64,000 nucleotides of DNA from Vandiemenella viatica (GCA_031002005.1 JARYHS010008074.1:283465930-283529929); one strand, 5' to 3'; positions 21,998 to 33,479 are shown, numbered from the stretch's first letter. The notes: generated by a model from the sequence alone, not told the origin. Numbers and translations: made by a program.

Positions 21998-22563
21998 TGT
22001 AACGATAAAGTGGCGTCTGCTGGCGGCGATAATGCACTAGCAGCTTGGTGTGGGGTAATTGTTGTTCGTCTAGGTATCACTGGATTGCAGGTTCTTCTAC
22101 TAATAATTCACAAAGTCGCCATATAGATAATCATTCAATTTATTCACCGAACGTACAATTACTAAGCCACCACCACCAACGATTATAATTTGACCGTATG
22201 TAAAGGCTATTCAGGACTTCTTCTCCTACAAACTGCAAGTTCTGAGCTACACTTCTATCACTTGGTTTGGATGCTTTAGTTCGACGCCCACAAGTTCACT
22301 GCTATTTACGAAACACTGCAGTTTATCTGCATGACGGCGGCGTACTTATAATGTTTCATTAGGTCCACATGATAGTGCCAGAACGCACCGCCAAACAATC
22401 ACTGCCGCGCGCAACCAACCGTGACCGACCTCCAAGACAGTGAGTCACAGACTGCCTTCGACAATCCAACTCGCATCTCGCGTAACACTTTCAACAATCG
22501 GATCGTCCTGATTCCACCGCTCAACACGAACACACACATGGTTTTTTATACTGTCTCGCCACA
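21998..22563 (-). repeat. 3' LTR
   Basis: 566 bases; TG...CA ends; matches 28279-28844 base for base as far as I can compare by eye. Preceded (minus sense) by the polypurine tract. Confidence 0.9.
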
Positions 22564-22572
22564 ACCCCCCTT
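22564..22572 (-). other. Polypurine tract
   Basis: AAGGGGGGT immediately before the 3' LTR on the minus strand, the expected site for plus-strand DNA priming; it fixes the element's orientation. Confidence 0.75.
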
Positions 22573-23639
22573 GGGTTTAATTTTTCCTACTTGGAAATAC
22601 TGGTTTACAATGGCAAAATTTAAACCCAACAACTCATAGAGACAGTATTGTCTTGAATGTGTCTCAATATCTGTACCAAATTCTTACTTCTAAAAGGTGG
22701 TGGTGGTCAACTAAATACATATCTTCTATTACATTTCAGTGTTAGAACAATGTTAGTTTACAACAGAAATGACCCATTTAAAATATTGTCCAAAATCCAC
22801 CAAAAATCTCTGTCCTGTCATGGTGGCACAACACATACAAAACATTAATACACTGACATAATGAACAATGTATTGAAGATATGAACATACTGATATAATA
22901 CACATAAATAATACATGATGATTAAAGGTGGGTGCAGCTTTTTACAAAATTTTGTGTTCACACAATTGAACCACCTGCACTCTTCCCATTCTAATGAGAA
23001 CAAACATATTTATAATGCAACAGGACAAAAACAAGAAATAGAGAAAAGAAAAAAAAAAATATCCAAATGAATGGTCAAAAATATGTACAACACAAAACAC
23101 TTATAATTGAATGGTTTCATACTGTGAGGTATAACCCCCCTTCAAAAAAACATGGTGTTGGAGGTAAGGTATACAGCTTCTTGTTTACAACATGTTACAA
23201 TCCAAATACACTATCACTGGAAGCTGTTACAGTATATTACCTCATTCCTTCTCCTTTTATAATCCAGTATTTATAAAAATCACATATATCACAACAAATC
23301 AAAGCTCCATGTGGCTTGGCTTGTCTTATATTAACTATTAGAATTTGAGCAAAAGATTCGTAACGAAAAATTCTCTCTGCCCATGGTAGGGCAGTTAGGG
23401 ATGGTATATCATCTTTTAAACTTTGTGCCTACCCTTCTTTTATCTTTAGTTCTACAAAATGGTACATTGAAAAAGAGAGACAGAAGAGAGAGAGAAGAAG
23501 AGGAAAGAAAAAAAATAATCTCATGCATATGCTTGCTCACCCCCCCTACTACTAGAGGATAGTGGGACCAAAACAAAAAATAAATCATACTTTACTTTAA
23601 AATGAAAATTTACACAGCATCAATTTAAGGCACGAGTGC

Positions 23640-23930
23640 CGGATACCGGTTTTATTCCTATGGGAGAACCAAATCTGGAACTAATGCAGTCCCTTTGAAG
23701 GTAACCTAGACAAAGCCCTGACCCAAGGAAACCGATTCCTGATAACTGATGTGATTTTGTGACCTAAATTTTGATATCCCCCCCAAAAAAACTTCTCAAC
23801 AGCATCAATGAAAGGTGTTTCCACCTGGATCTCAGTATCAACTGTGGGTAACCGGATCTGGAACGTGGTGGGTTCCTTTAAAGGTAACTCCTGGACCGGG
23901 CCTCCTCCCACAGGAGACCGAGTCCTGACA
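23640..23930. repeat. Short degenerate duplication inside the LTR element
   Basis: Minus-strand blocks GTTACCTTTAAAGG...GTTCCAGATCCGGTT (about 23900-23840) and GTTACCTTCAAAGG...GTTCCAGATTTGGTT (about 23710-23660) repeat about 185 bases apart. They lie just downstream of the gag-like ORF. Confidence 0.55.
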
Positions 23931-24042
23931 GCTGCTGATGCTCTGTGTGATGTTGATGTGCTGCTGATCACTGTAACCACCTGCAAAATCTACTATCAAA
24001 TTTCAATATGTTTGTATCAAGGCCACTACATTGTATACTCCC

Positions 24043-25137
24043 TTAAGCATCTGTGTTGACAGCACTACTAAAATTTATGAATTCTCCTTCCTCCTGTTGC
24101 TGAGTCAGTTCACCTCCCGAAACCTGTTCGGATGTTGAGGTATTTCTGTTATGGTTTGTTTGTCTTTCTCCATTACCTCTTCTGCCGTTACCTCTACCAC
24201 CTCTAGTTCCTCTTCCTCTACTTATAAATTGTATGTTGTGTCCCCTTTTAGAATGTTGTTGGGCGTTGTTATAAAACTTACCCCTGCCTTGACCATGATC
24301 ATAAGTGTGCTGTTTGTTATTATATGACCTACTGTGATTGTGTTGATCCTCTATATTTTGTATCTGATCGTGCTGTGGGGACTGTTGCCATAAGGAAATT
24401 CCCTTATGGGATTCATGCATATCCTCCTTTAACTTACTGACATCATTTCTATTTTGTGTTAATGGTTTACTAAGTGTTGAAACCGTGTGATCAACTTTCT
24501 CCTTGTGTGCATTCAATGCATGTGAGAGTTGACTGACCTGTGTTTTTACTGTCAAGGAATACTGTTCAAATGTTTCTTTACGTTTTTTGTCGAAAGCAAC
24601 TTCAAGTGACTGTAATGTTGTTTCAAAACCCTCAAACTGTTTTGTCTGTGCTTCAAGTTTAGTATCCACAGATACGAGTTTCTGGTCAAGTGTTTCGCGA
24701 ATCTTAGTATGTTCATCACGTGTTTGTTTAGCCTGTGCTTCAAGTATTTCAAGAAGCTTAGTGTGTTCTTCACACATTAGCTTAGACTGAGCTTCAAGTA
24801 TTTCCTGCTTGTGTGACTCAAACTTTTGATCTAGGTATTGTATGAGTTGGGATATTAGAGAGGATTCTTCCGGTGCTGGTTGTACATGGTGTGTTGGATG
24901 TGGGTTAAAAGACACAACTTCATCATCAGAAGATGATCTAGTTGAAAACTCCAAATGGTCATAAGACACCGACTGTATTGGGGTACTATCGATTGATAGC
25001 TGAGAGATGTTTTGTGCATTTACAGGATTTGATTCCAACTGTGTGTTTTCCCCCTGTACAACATTGCTTTGTACGTCCTGAAAATCAGTTATGCCTGTGT
25101 TATCATCCTCCTGAAGTGGAGTATTTGTACCCTCCAT
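24043..25137 (-). CDS. Coiled-coil/RGG-tail protein of the LTR element (gag-like)
   Basis: An intact 364-residue frame. Residues 1-90 are acidic, Ser/Asn/Gln-rich and probably disordered. Residues about 95-230 form a long charged heptad-like region with repeated EILEAQxK units (QEILEAQSK, LLEILEAQAK, KLEAQTK), a strong coiled-coil candidate for multimerisation. Residues about 265-330 are basic and rich in Gly/Arg/Asn (SRGRGTRGGRGNGRRGNGER), a likely RNA-binding tail. A short acidic C-terminus follows. There is no CCHC zinc knuckle and no recognisable capsid fold. Position between the 5' LTR and polypurine tract, in element sense, supports a gag-like packaging role by inference. It could instead be a captured cellular protein. 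Confidence 0.7.
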   Translation of the reverse strand: MEGTNTPLQEDDNTGITDFQDVQSNVVQGENTQLESNPVNAQNISQLSIDSTPIQSVSYDHLEFSTRSSSDDEVVSFNPHPTHHVQPAPEESSLISQLIQYLDQKFESHKQEILEAQSKLMCEEHTKLLEILEAQAKQTRDEHTKIRETLDQKLVSVDTKLEAQTKQFEGFETTLQSLEVAFDKKRKETFEQYSLTVKTQVSQLSHALNAHKEKVDHTVSTLSKPLTQNRNDVSKLKEDMHESHKGISLWQQSPQHDQIQNIEDQHNHSRSYNNKQHTYDHGQGRGKFYNNAQQHSKRGHNIQFISRGRGTRGGRGNGRRGNGERQTNHNRNTSTSEQVSGGELTQQQEEGEFINFSSAVNTDA

Positions 25138-25797
25138 GGTTAAACAAATGTTCTATACAGTGAATTGAAAGATAAATGGTATCACAAAAATAATCAAAAA
25201 GCTTGGTAAAATAATCAAAATGGAATTTACGTAGAAATTATTCCGTAATCCGATTTGTTGACACTGAAAACCAGAGCAGAAACACACCTTCAAATCGAAT
25301 AAACTTATGTCTCCCACTATCTGTTCTTACAATATTCCCAAAACAACAAACACACAAAACATAAAAAGGTGGAAAAAATATCTATAAAGCAAAAAAGAAC
25401 TGTGTCACTAATGACTTCGAAAGCAAACTGAGCAACCAAACACACCTAACCTACAAATTATTTACGTCAAATACAATCACAACTCAAAGATTACGCGTTG
25501 CAATGTAATACGTGAATAATATCTGTGCTGAAAATCAAAGACGAAAATATTTTACATCAACAGAAAAGCAATATCTTTGCGCCAGCGACATCTGAACATC
25601 AAAAATGTCTATTTGGAACATGGAGGAAGGAATTATATGGAGGAGAAGTGACGTTAAATCGGTGAAGCAAGCACTAAACTCTCCCGCATGGTGGCAGCAC
25701 CGGCAGCGACCATATGGCGCTTCCCAACAATTAAGGTGTTCACATTGTGGTAGATGCAGTGATTATTTCATTTAGTATTGTGTATAAGTGTTTAAAA

Positions 25798-25868
25798 ATG
25801 CCAGCTTGTGTTGCGTACGGTTGCACAAATAGGCCAGACAGGAAAGAACCTGGAATATCATTTCATAA
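25798..25868 (+). CDS. THAP-type zinc-finger first exon, antisense inside the LTR element
   Basis: ATG at 25798 opens MPACVAYGCTNRP and then GISFHK, followed at once by a consensus donor AA|GTAAGT at 25869. This is the start of a THAP (C2CH) domain: Met, Cys-x4-Cys, Asn, and the Ser-Phe-His ending at the position where THAP genes are commonly interrupted by an intron. The rest of the domain is not found in the window. It is opposite in sense to the retrotransposon. It may be a captured fragment of a host or P-element-derived gene. Too short to be a functional protein alone. Confidence 0.6.
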
Positions 25869-26451
25869 GTAAGTTGAATTGTAATTATTGTTGTTGAAGT
25901 GAGCGGTAGACACCGCAAACTTTGCAGAACGTCTATAAATATTTAGTCATAGCTCTCAATGGGATGACTTTGTTCTCAAATTTTTCTTGGTGTAGTGTAG
26001 AAAATCAGCAAACCTTGCTATTTTGCACATAATAGACTAGCATTATTTTTTAACGAGTGTTTAAAATGAGATTTAAAGGGGGCGTGTTTTACTTCGCGAT
26101 TCAGTGAATTTACTATTACGATTTCTTTCGTCACGTTGCTGATTATACTGACAATGGATGATGAAATTAACTGTTATGTGAGAAGCTGTGAGTTTTATTA
26201 ATTTTTTAAATAGCTATTTCAGGCCATTGACTTAAGTTATTTTTAAAGCTTCATATAAGACTTGTTTCTGTTTGTAAATACGTCTATACATATTTTTACC
26301 GATTTTGAAATCTTTCTCATCTATTTATGTCGAAACAGGTTCATGCAGAAATAAAAATGGGCTTCATAAATAAAGAAGTTATTGGCCTTTGAACAAAATC
26401 AATTTGGGGAATGTGTTTCTAATTTAGTCTCTTTTTTTTGTACAACATTCT

Positions 26452-26472
26452 CCCCCCCCCCCCCCCCCCCCC
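26452..26472. repeat. Poly-C tract
   Basis: About 21 C in the LTR element interior. Confidence 0.9.
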
Positions 26473-26804
26473 GTATCTAAATCTAACTGAGAGATATTTT
26501 TTTACAATTGTCCTAATAAGTAGGGCTGTGAAATTAGACAACACATCTTGATCAAGAGAATGTTCATTAAGGTGACTGAATAAACATTTTATTTCTGGTA
26601 CCAGCCTACAAAATGTCTGGGTTGCTCATCCCTAGAGTGGGTCCTCTTACTTTTTTTCTGGTCTTGGACACATTTCAGACTAACCACAAGTGGTAGTAAT
26701 AAAACTGAAATATCCATTCTGCATGTCAACCATGTAATCATTGTGGCTTTGACAGAATTAATTTTTGGTTCAGCCTGCATCCAAACCTAAACCCCTCAAT
26801 TTGG

Positions 26805-27200
26805 ATGTTGTATATCCCCCAAACTAAGCAAGATATCGAAAACATTTATTCCTTATTATCGAGTTTTTTCGTCGTGTTACATAAGAATCCATCATTAAAT
26901 TTGACTTTTGCGAAATTTTTCTTCTGCATTTCAACTCAAGACACCTCACTTTTGAGACAGTATATCTCGAGAACTAGGTGAAATATCGAAAAATTTTACT
27001 CTTTATTTTTTATTTGTCTCGTCTTTTTAAATAAAAATTCATCATAAAATTTGACTTTGAATAATTTTTTCTTCTGAATTTCAACCAAAACCATTTCACA
27101 TTTGAGACAGAATATCTCGAAAACTAAGCAGGATATCAAAAAAAAAATTTCTTCATTTTTTAATTGTCTCATCGAGTTACATAATAATCCATCACCAGAT
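26805..27200. repeat. ~150-bp tandem repeat, about 2.6 units
   Basis: The landmark ATATC(T/C)C...AACTA...ATATC(G/A)AAAA recurs at about 26810, 26960 and 27110; each unit also contains a TCATAAATTTGACTTT-like block. It lies in the LTR element interior, on the 5' leader side. Confidence 0.7.
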
Positions 27201-28278
27201 TGCGGCGTCACGCTTATCCTAGAGTCCCCTTGAGGTGTTTGTACATATTCCCCGTGTTTGTTGGGAAGCGGTCAAGCCCCCGCCACTCCGGCCATGCCCC
27301 CCCACTCCTCCGCCGGCCTGCTTCACTCCCATGCGTGGTAAAGGTCTCTTGCGTCGTCTCCATATTATTCCTTCCTCCATGATTTGGAAATGGAAGACGT
27401 TACTAAATCTTTGCTCACAAGGTATTTTTCTTTGTGGTTACTATCTTTGGCCTTCTCGCTTGCTCAAAGACAATATGGCGCGACCATCATGAACCAAATA
27501 TTAGAATTCGAAATTTAAAAAAGACAAATTTAAAATAATTTTTTGTTTTGTTTTGACGGAGAGAGACAAAATCACGAGTATTTATGACTAAATCGTCGCG
27601 ACAAGCCACATAGACATACAAAAATTACTAATTAAAATATTTACACAACAATTCAGCATGTGATAACACAAATATTGTATTTGGAAATACTGCTAGCAGA
27701 CACTTAGCAAGCACGTGGTTGGCAATAACGACAATTTAGCCAACAAAATACTAATTCCTTTTCCCAAAATTGTATAAAGTGTTGCACACACTAATGAATC
27801 GACACATTACTGAAAATTACTTTCAACACTGTGAAAGCTGCAATACTTGTAGCTTGTGCGTTGCCGCACACACCTCGCGGAATGAAGACACTTTTTGAAA
27901 AAAACGGCACTTATTCTGGCTTCGCTGCGAACTTATCTGTATGTTGATCGAATGTGTCGCCTTCCGTACTGCGCTGGACGTTGTGAAGCTGCTATCCGCA
28001 AAACGTCTGCTCTGCTGGATTGTGTCGACCCGTAAAGCTGCGTGACGAAGCTGCAGGACTCGCAAACTGCCCCCTGCAGTGTGAAAGTCTACGTCGGGTA
28101 CCACAGCGTCTCGGAAAAGGTATCTGCGACCTCCGCGTAGTAATAATTGTCGTAGCTCGCGTCGTCTTCCACACACGTTGCCGTCAGTTGACAAAAGCTT
28201 CCGACCAAGTTTGAAGCGTAGTATTCTCTCGAAAGCAAGGTATATGAACCGCTTTCACTGGTCACTCCACAAGTCCCA

Positions 28279-28844
28279 TGTAACGATAAAGTGGCGTCTG
28301 CTGGCGGCGATAATGCACTAGCAGCTTGGTGTGGGGTAATTGTTGTTCGTCTAGGTATCACTGGATTGCAGGTTCTTCTACTAATAATTCACAAAGTCGC
28401 CATATAGATAATCATTCAATTTATTCACCGAACGTACAATTACTAAGCCACCACCACCAACGATTATAATTTGACCGTATGTAAAGGCTATTCAGGACTT
28501 CTTCTCCTACAAACTGCAAGTTCTGAGCTACACTTCTATCACTTGGTTTGGATGCTTTAGTTCGACGCCCACAAGTTCACTGCTATTTACGAAACACTGC
28601 AGTTTATCTGCATGACGGCGGCGTACTTATAATGTTTCATTAGGTCCACATGATAGTGCCAGAACGCACCGCCAAACAATCACTGCCGCGCGCAACCAAC
28701 CGTGACCGACCTCCAAGACAGTGAGTCACAGACTGCCTTCGACAATCCAACTCGCATCTCGCGTAACACTTTCAACAATCGGATCGTCCTGATTCCACCG
28801 CTCAACACGAACACACACATGGTTTTTTATACTGTCTCGCCACA
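28279..28844 (-). repeat. 5' LTR
   Basis: 566 bases. On the minus strand TATAAAAA lies at 28823-28830, only 14 bases from the LTR start, so either U3 is extremely short or this is not the TATA box used. GTAC target duplication follows at 28845-28848. Confidence 0.9.
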
Positions 28845-28848
28845 GTAC

Positions 28849-29149
28849 AGTTATCTGATTCTCTTATTTAAATATCTCTTTTCATTTTACTAGGTAATCT
28901 AATACCCTTGTAATCCACCCTTAATCTAGTTCACTGTTGGGAATGTTGACAACTTGCAATATACTCTATATTGGATTTACATATTTCGAAAAATCTCCAT
29001 TCATATGTTTGTTTTTATTAAAATTTCTTCTGTATACCTAGCTTTTCTTTAACTGCTTTTCAGTGTTTCTGGACTTTATACAAAATAGCTGTGGAGATGC
29101 CATTTATTACTGAAAGTATGCTATAGTTACTGAATTGAGATATATCCAC
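28849..29149. other. Unassigned intronic DNA
   Basis: AT-rich, nothing recognised, between the LTR element and a LINE fragment. Confidence 0.4.
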
Positions 29150-29620
29150 ACAAATTTTATCTACTGCAGTTATTTAGTATTCCTGTAGGTAAACGTTGCA
29201 ATGGTCTCTTATTGCTGTAATTGAGAAAGTCATCATTGAAATCTCCACACAGCACTGTTTGTTTGTTATTTTCAAAAATTAGTAGCAATGATAAATTGCG
29301 ATAAAAACAGACTGAAATTTCCTTAGGGGGCCCTATAACTATGAGCTGTTTTTTACAATATTCCAGTTTTGTAACACAGCATTCAAAGGGTTGTTCCACA
29401 CAATAGTTACATTGCAACAACGAATATTATTTCTAACAAAAATGCCAAGTCCCCATATCTCTATCTTAGATCTATAGTAATGAGAGGTTAATTTATACTT
29501 TGGGATGGACAGTTGATAATATCCCGAGTCGGACAAATGATATTCAGAGATACAGAAAACCTCTACATCGAAATTTCACGAATTTTGAATCTCTTCTAGG
29601 TGTGGTAGACCACGGGATTT
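29150..29620 (-). pseudogene. LINE APE-endonuclease fragment
   Basis: Minus-strand pieces CISEYHLSDSGYYQLSIPKY, LGIFVRNNIRC and, after a stop, NNKQTVLCGDFNDDFLNYSN. The GDFN motif with upstream GIFVRN block is the apurinic-type endonuclease of LINEs. The RT is absent, so this is a truncated, broken copy. Confidence 0.7.
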
Positions 29621-29639
29621 TTTGGTCAAGTATTGCAGT

Positions 29640-30700
29640 AGCTATGATTTCATACAGCTGTAGTTAAAGCATGTTGGTTGCAATAGCAAGAGAAACAAAT
29701 TCAGACATTGGAACGCGGCGATGCAGAAGCTAATACCCAGGAAAACAGGTCAGGAGTCAGCAAGAATACGCTGAAACACGGCGTCATCTGGCAAAGTATG
29801 GGAGAGTCGCGGAGGCTGCGATTGGTCGAAAAGCCTCCCTACCACCAGAGGATGGTGGGAGACTGGACATCAAATCTGGGGTCCATGAAGGAGAGAGCAG
29901 CCAAGCTGGTTGACCAGTTGACTGGAGGCTCTTGTTCTAGGTTGATGAGGAAATCGGCCGACATGTTCGAGGCGGACAGTTAGCCGTCGACATTAGCAGC
30001 AGCAGTGATGGAAGCAGCTAGAAGCATACACCATCATCGTTAACCCAACAGGTGGGAATATGTAATGGGGATATCAGGCATTAGCAGCAAGTAGTAATTG
30101 GCTTAACCATTTGAAGGGCTCAAGAAGCCTACGGAGGATTATCTGTGCATAAATAAATGTAAATGTGTATATACCCTGCTGAGAGTATCATTTATGAAAA
30201 AGTACCACTCACATGACAGAGTCTTACCCACAATTTAATGTACCTCTCGGGAAGTGGCAGAGTGAAAGAAAAAAGATTCGCCGGTCCACCACATAGGTGT
30301 AAGGTAATTTCATCAGTTTTAGTAAATATTCCTCTTACATTCTGATGCAAAAACAGTTATCTGAAGACTGATTCAATGATTTAGAGTTGTTTAATTTATC
30401 AGTATATACTGACATGTCAGTTAGAATTGATAAATTTTGATTAGTAAAGATTTGTTTCATTTGCCCTAAAAAAAAGGCCGTGACTTTACTTATAACAGGA
30501 ATGCCTCATTCAATCACCTGGCATCCTCTGTTATCTGCAATAAGAAGTGAAAGCTTCAGGTGAAGTTATGGTTAGTATAAGTGTTCCTCAAAATACAGGC
30601 CACATGAGTCAAACCAATATGTGAATTTGTAAGCTGTAAGAGAACACTTTCCAACGATGTATTTGTATTCCTAATATGATGCCACGTCCAAGGTTTTTCG
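29640..30700. other. Unassigned intronic DNA with a small open frame
   Basis: A 91-codon plus-strand frame at 29708-29983 (charged, no known motif) lies in a less AT-rich block at 29700-30060. No element boundaries are visible. I do not recognise the peptide. Confidence 0.3.
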
Positions 30701-31330
30701 TAATGCTTAAGCATACATACAAATCAAATGTGTATTCCTGGAAATGTGAGCATTGTCTTCAACCGAATAAGTGAGGTCCTTACCAAGACTATGTCCTGGT
30801 TCCCTGACAGTTACAATATGATCTCCCTTTGAGAATTCTTTCCCTAGATTCTTCACATCCAAGATCTGCATTTGGTTTGAAAATAGAGCAGACTTCATAA
30901 TCAGGCCCCAAGTCCCACTAAATCCCTTTCTATGACTGCTTCCAAGTAACAGTTTTTCCTGTGTTCATTTTTAGACACTCGCTGCAAAGTTCTCCCGTTT
31001 AGATTACAAGCAGTCAGATCAATCAATTCAACTTGCTGGTTCTCAGAGTTACCTCTAGATTTTGGAATGGCAAAAACACATTTATTCTCTAAGGGTGACA
31101 GTTCCAGGTAACAACAACCCAAGAGTCACTATTAGCAACACTGCTGCACCACCAGTGAAACCAGCATCAGCAGTTCAAACACGTTACTACTCCTTTTACT
31201 TATATACAGCAATTTCCACACTTTTGATACTTTCAGAAAAACTTAAGAATTCAGGAGATAAGAGCATTACATCATTTACTTTCGAATTAGCTGATTGTGT
31301 ATCAGTTGCAAGAGAAAAGTAAATGAAGGC
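30700..31330 (-). other. Unidentified coding-like region, broken frames
   Basis: The minus strand has three long consecutive open pieces in different frames: SKVNDVMLLSPEFLSFSESI (about 31290-31210), CVFAIPKSRGNSENQQVELI (31080 downward), and after TGA at 30901, NLGKEFSKGDHIVTVREPGH (about 30850-30770). Codon-like texture suggests former protein-coding DNA with indels. It lies in the 13-kb intron, but phase agreement of the flanking host exons leaves no need for an exon here. It may be an old retrogene or an unrecognised element. Confidence 0.35.
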
Positions 31331-31823
31331 TTCAATGAAAAATGCTACAACCTATAAAAAGCACTTGAATGTTGCAAAATATGAATTAAATATAATACTT
31401 AACAGCTAAAAAACTTATAATAACTAATTTCATATTAAAAAAAAAAATACAACAAATTTGTCTGTTCTAGGAGAGCTCTGATTTAGTCCTAACCTCAAAT
31501 GTATCAATATACTCATTTCTATTAAATAAACATTTAAGAACTTCACAGTCTACTGCAAAACAAAACTAATAATGTTAGAAACAACTTACAACAAGATTCA
31601 GTAATGCTTGCAAAAGAAGATAGATATTAGATGTTACTTCCAGATAACTCCCTAGTACTGAATCTACAATTTTAAGATTTATATTAAAGAAAACACATCA
31701 TTAATTTGCACACTACCAGAATATGATATTTTTGAACTAACTTCACAATCAAAATTCAACTATAATAAACACAATATATCATTATATATGACTAAGTTTT
31801 CTCAGTGTTAAAAATTTATAAAA

Positions 31824-32480
31824 AAATTTCTGGTAACCAGTCTAGTTAATCCATCGATCAAACACGGCATTTTGGCAGTCACAATCTCTGCTGCCATTGT
31901 CAAGTGACTGCTGCCGGTAGGTTATAGAACCGCTTATATACCACGTGAAGTCCATGCTACATCATTTCTCCGGTCAGCCAATGGTTAATGGTGGGAAACG
32001 TTGGCCACTAGCGGGAAGCTTTTCTATTAGCAGAAGCTGCTGGCAGGTACCATTGATTGCTGGCACGCAAGAGCGGTGCAAATTTTCCAGAAATCCCGTT
32101 GAAGTTTCATTTTCTGGATTGCTGGGCTCAAGGCCTTACTTAACTGAAATCCGGTATCTCTGTTAACAAAGTCATCTGAGGTACAGATTTCCACAGCTTC
32201 AGAGAAAATTTTGCATAAATGTGGCATTAAAACCAATTTCTGAGCACCGGCCAAAATTGAGACTATACTATGGTCATCCAAGGATGATATAGCATTATGA
32301 TATAGCCAGTAGCCATTGGTCGACCAGAAAAATGATGCCGTAGCGTGGACTTCACGCAGTATATAAGCGGTTCTATAACCTACCGGCTGCAGTCACTTGT
32401 CAATGGCGGCAGAGATTGTGACTACCGAAATGTCGCGTTTGTTTGATGGATTAACTGCTAGTTACCCTAGAAAATTTCAT
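31824..32480 (-). mobile_element. Short PLE with inverted terminal segments
   Basis: Arms of about 165-175 bases, 31824-31990 and 32305-32480, are imperfect inverted repeats; both contain a TATATAAGCGGTTCTATA-like block and GAGATTGTGACT. The centre (minus strand) encodes FSEAVEICTSDDFVNRDTGF then QLSKALSPAIQ, the tail that follows the GIY-YIG nuclease in PLEs. So a PLE 3' end sits between two oppositely oriented terminal repeats. No RT is present. Confidence 0.65.
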
Positions 32481-32953
32481 ACACAATATATCACTGCGCA
32501 ATATGAGATGAAAGTGGGCACAACCAAATTCCAAAAATTTAATTCTTAAGTGTGTTCTTCTTTGTACGTTCATTTCTACCCTCCTGCCAACATGAGGCAA
32601 GAGATCAGGTTACATTCCATATCATTAAACAATTTCATTGCCTACTAGAATTTTTGTTCTCATTATTACAAGTAATAATACATTATATGCAGCTCATGTG
32701 GTTGCCTAAGAACATTTACCAATTAATAGAGAAAGGAGTGACAACACTAAATTGTCATTTAATAAATGATTAACGAAACTATAACCCGCCAAGTAAATAA
32801 TTAAGCATTTTTACTTATTGTAGTTCATTAAATTAAAGGCTTTCTCAAATATCAGATATGTTAGATGAAGCTACGAAGAAGGACTAGTGTTATGATTTTA
32901 TGGGAAGTTATTTTTTTAAAAAAAGAGAGAAAAATAGGAAAAACTTTACTAAC

Positions 32954-33120
32954 CTGTCTAAGGTTTCATTCAGAGTTTCATTATATAGAGACTTGAAAAT
33001 CTGCGACTGATTTTCTGTAGAACTGGCTAATCTTAATCCACATGATTTCTCAGCATTCTTTTCAACAATAAGAAATATATTTTGAGTGGTGAATGAGCGG
33101 CACAATATTCCAATTGCACA
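32954..33120 (-). CDS. Spd-2: Spd-2/CEP192-like gene, internal exon
   Basis: Acceptor GTTTTACAG at 33121-33129 and donor AG|GTTAGT at 32953. The exon is 167 bases, phase 0 in and 2 out. The peptide contains CAIGILCRSFTTQNIFLIVE and ends NETLNETLD plus a split Arg. It lies just before the ASH-domain exon. The part NIFLIVEKN resembles the CEP192 region before its Ser-rich linker, but similarity is weak by eye. Assignment rests on splice signals, perfect phase joins and position. Confidence 0.65.
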
Positions 33121-33227
33121 CTGTAAAACATACAGACTTATGAACTATCCAAAGTTTAAGTTCATGATAATGTTCAGATAGAAATTGTTTCAGACAATTT
33201 CAACTGTGCAATGTATTAAGGTATTAC

Positions 33228-33363
33228 CTCTGGGTCCTTCAGTGTTTCTAAATCAGATACCAGTTTTTCTTCTGGAAATATGTCACAAATGTTAGACAAA
33301 CTCATGCTAGTGCAACTATTAGACAGTGAATCCGAAGTATTTGCCTTTGAAGTATTCCATATT
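33228..33363 (-). CDS. Spd-2: Spd-2/CEP192-like gene, internal exon
   Basis: Acceptor TTTCCTTAG at 33364-33372, donor GAG|GTAATA at 33227. The exon is 136 bases, phase 2 in and 0 out. The peptide is Ser/Asn-rich (SKANTSDSLSNSCTSMSLSN) followed by ICDIFPEEKLVSDLETL. The intron to the next exon is only 107 bases. Reading frame is uninterrupted and joins both neighbours. Low-complexity composition fits the linker before the ASH domain. Confidence 0.65.
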
Positions 33364-33479
33364 CTAAGGAAATAAAACAAACAAATTAGGAATAATTGGA
33401 ACTTACTATGTGATTATGCAGTCTCTCTCCAAGTGAAGTAACAGGAAAAGTAAATAATATTATGAATGTCATGGAAGTA

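Larger units (their letters stand above)
21998..28844 (-). mobile_element. Young non-autonomous LTR retrotransposon
   Basis: Two 566-base LTRs (21998-22563 and 28279-28844) appear identical on direct reading, begin TG and end CA, and are flanked by the 4-base duplication GTAC (21994-21997 and 28845-28848). Orientation is minus: a polypurine tract AAGGGGGGT adjoins the 3' LTR at 22564-22572, and after the 5' LTR comes TGGGACTTGTGG, plausible as a primer-binding site. The 5.7-kb interior encodes one 364-residue protein and no protease, RT, RNase H or integrase, so it depends on another element. It also holds a tandem repeat and an antisense THAP exon. Identical LTRs imply very recent insertion. 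Confidence 0.9.

Noticed and set aside
30700..31330. Further Spd-2 exon in the 13-kb intron
   Set aside because: Frames are broken and the exons at 32954 and 19875 already join in phase; no convincing splice pair was found.
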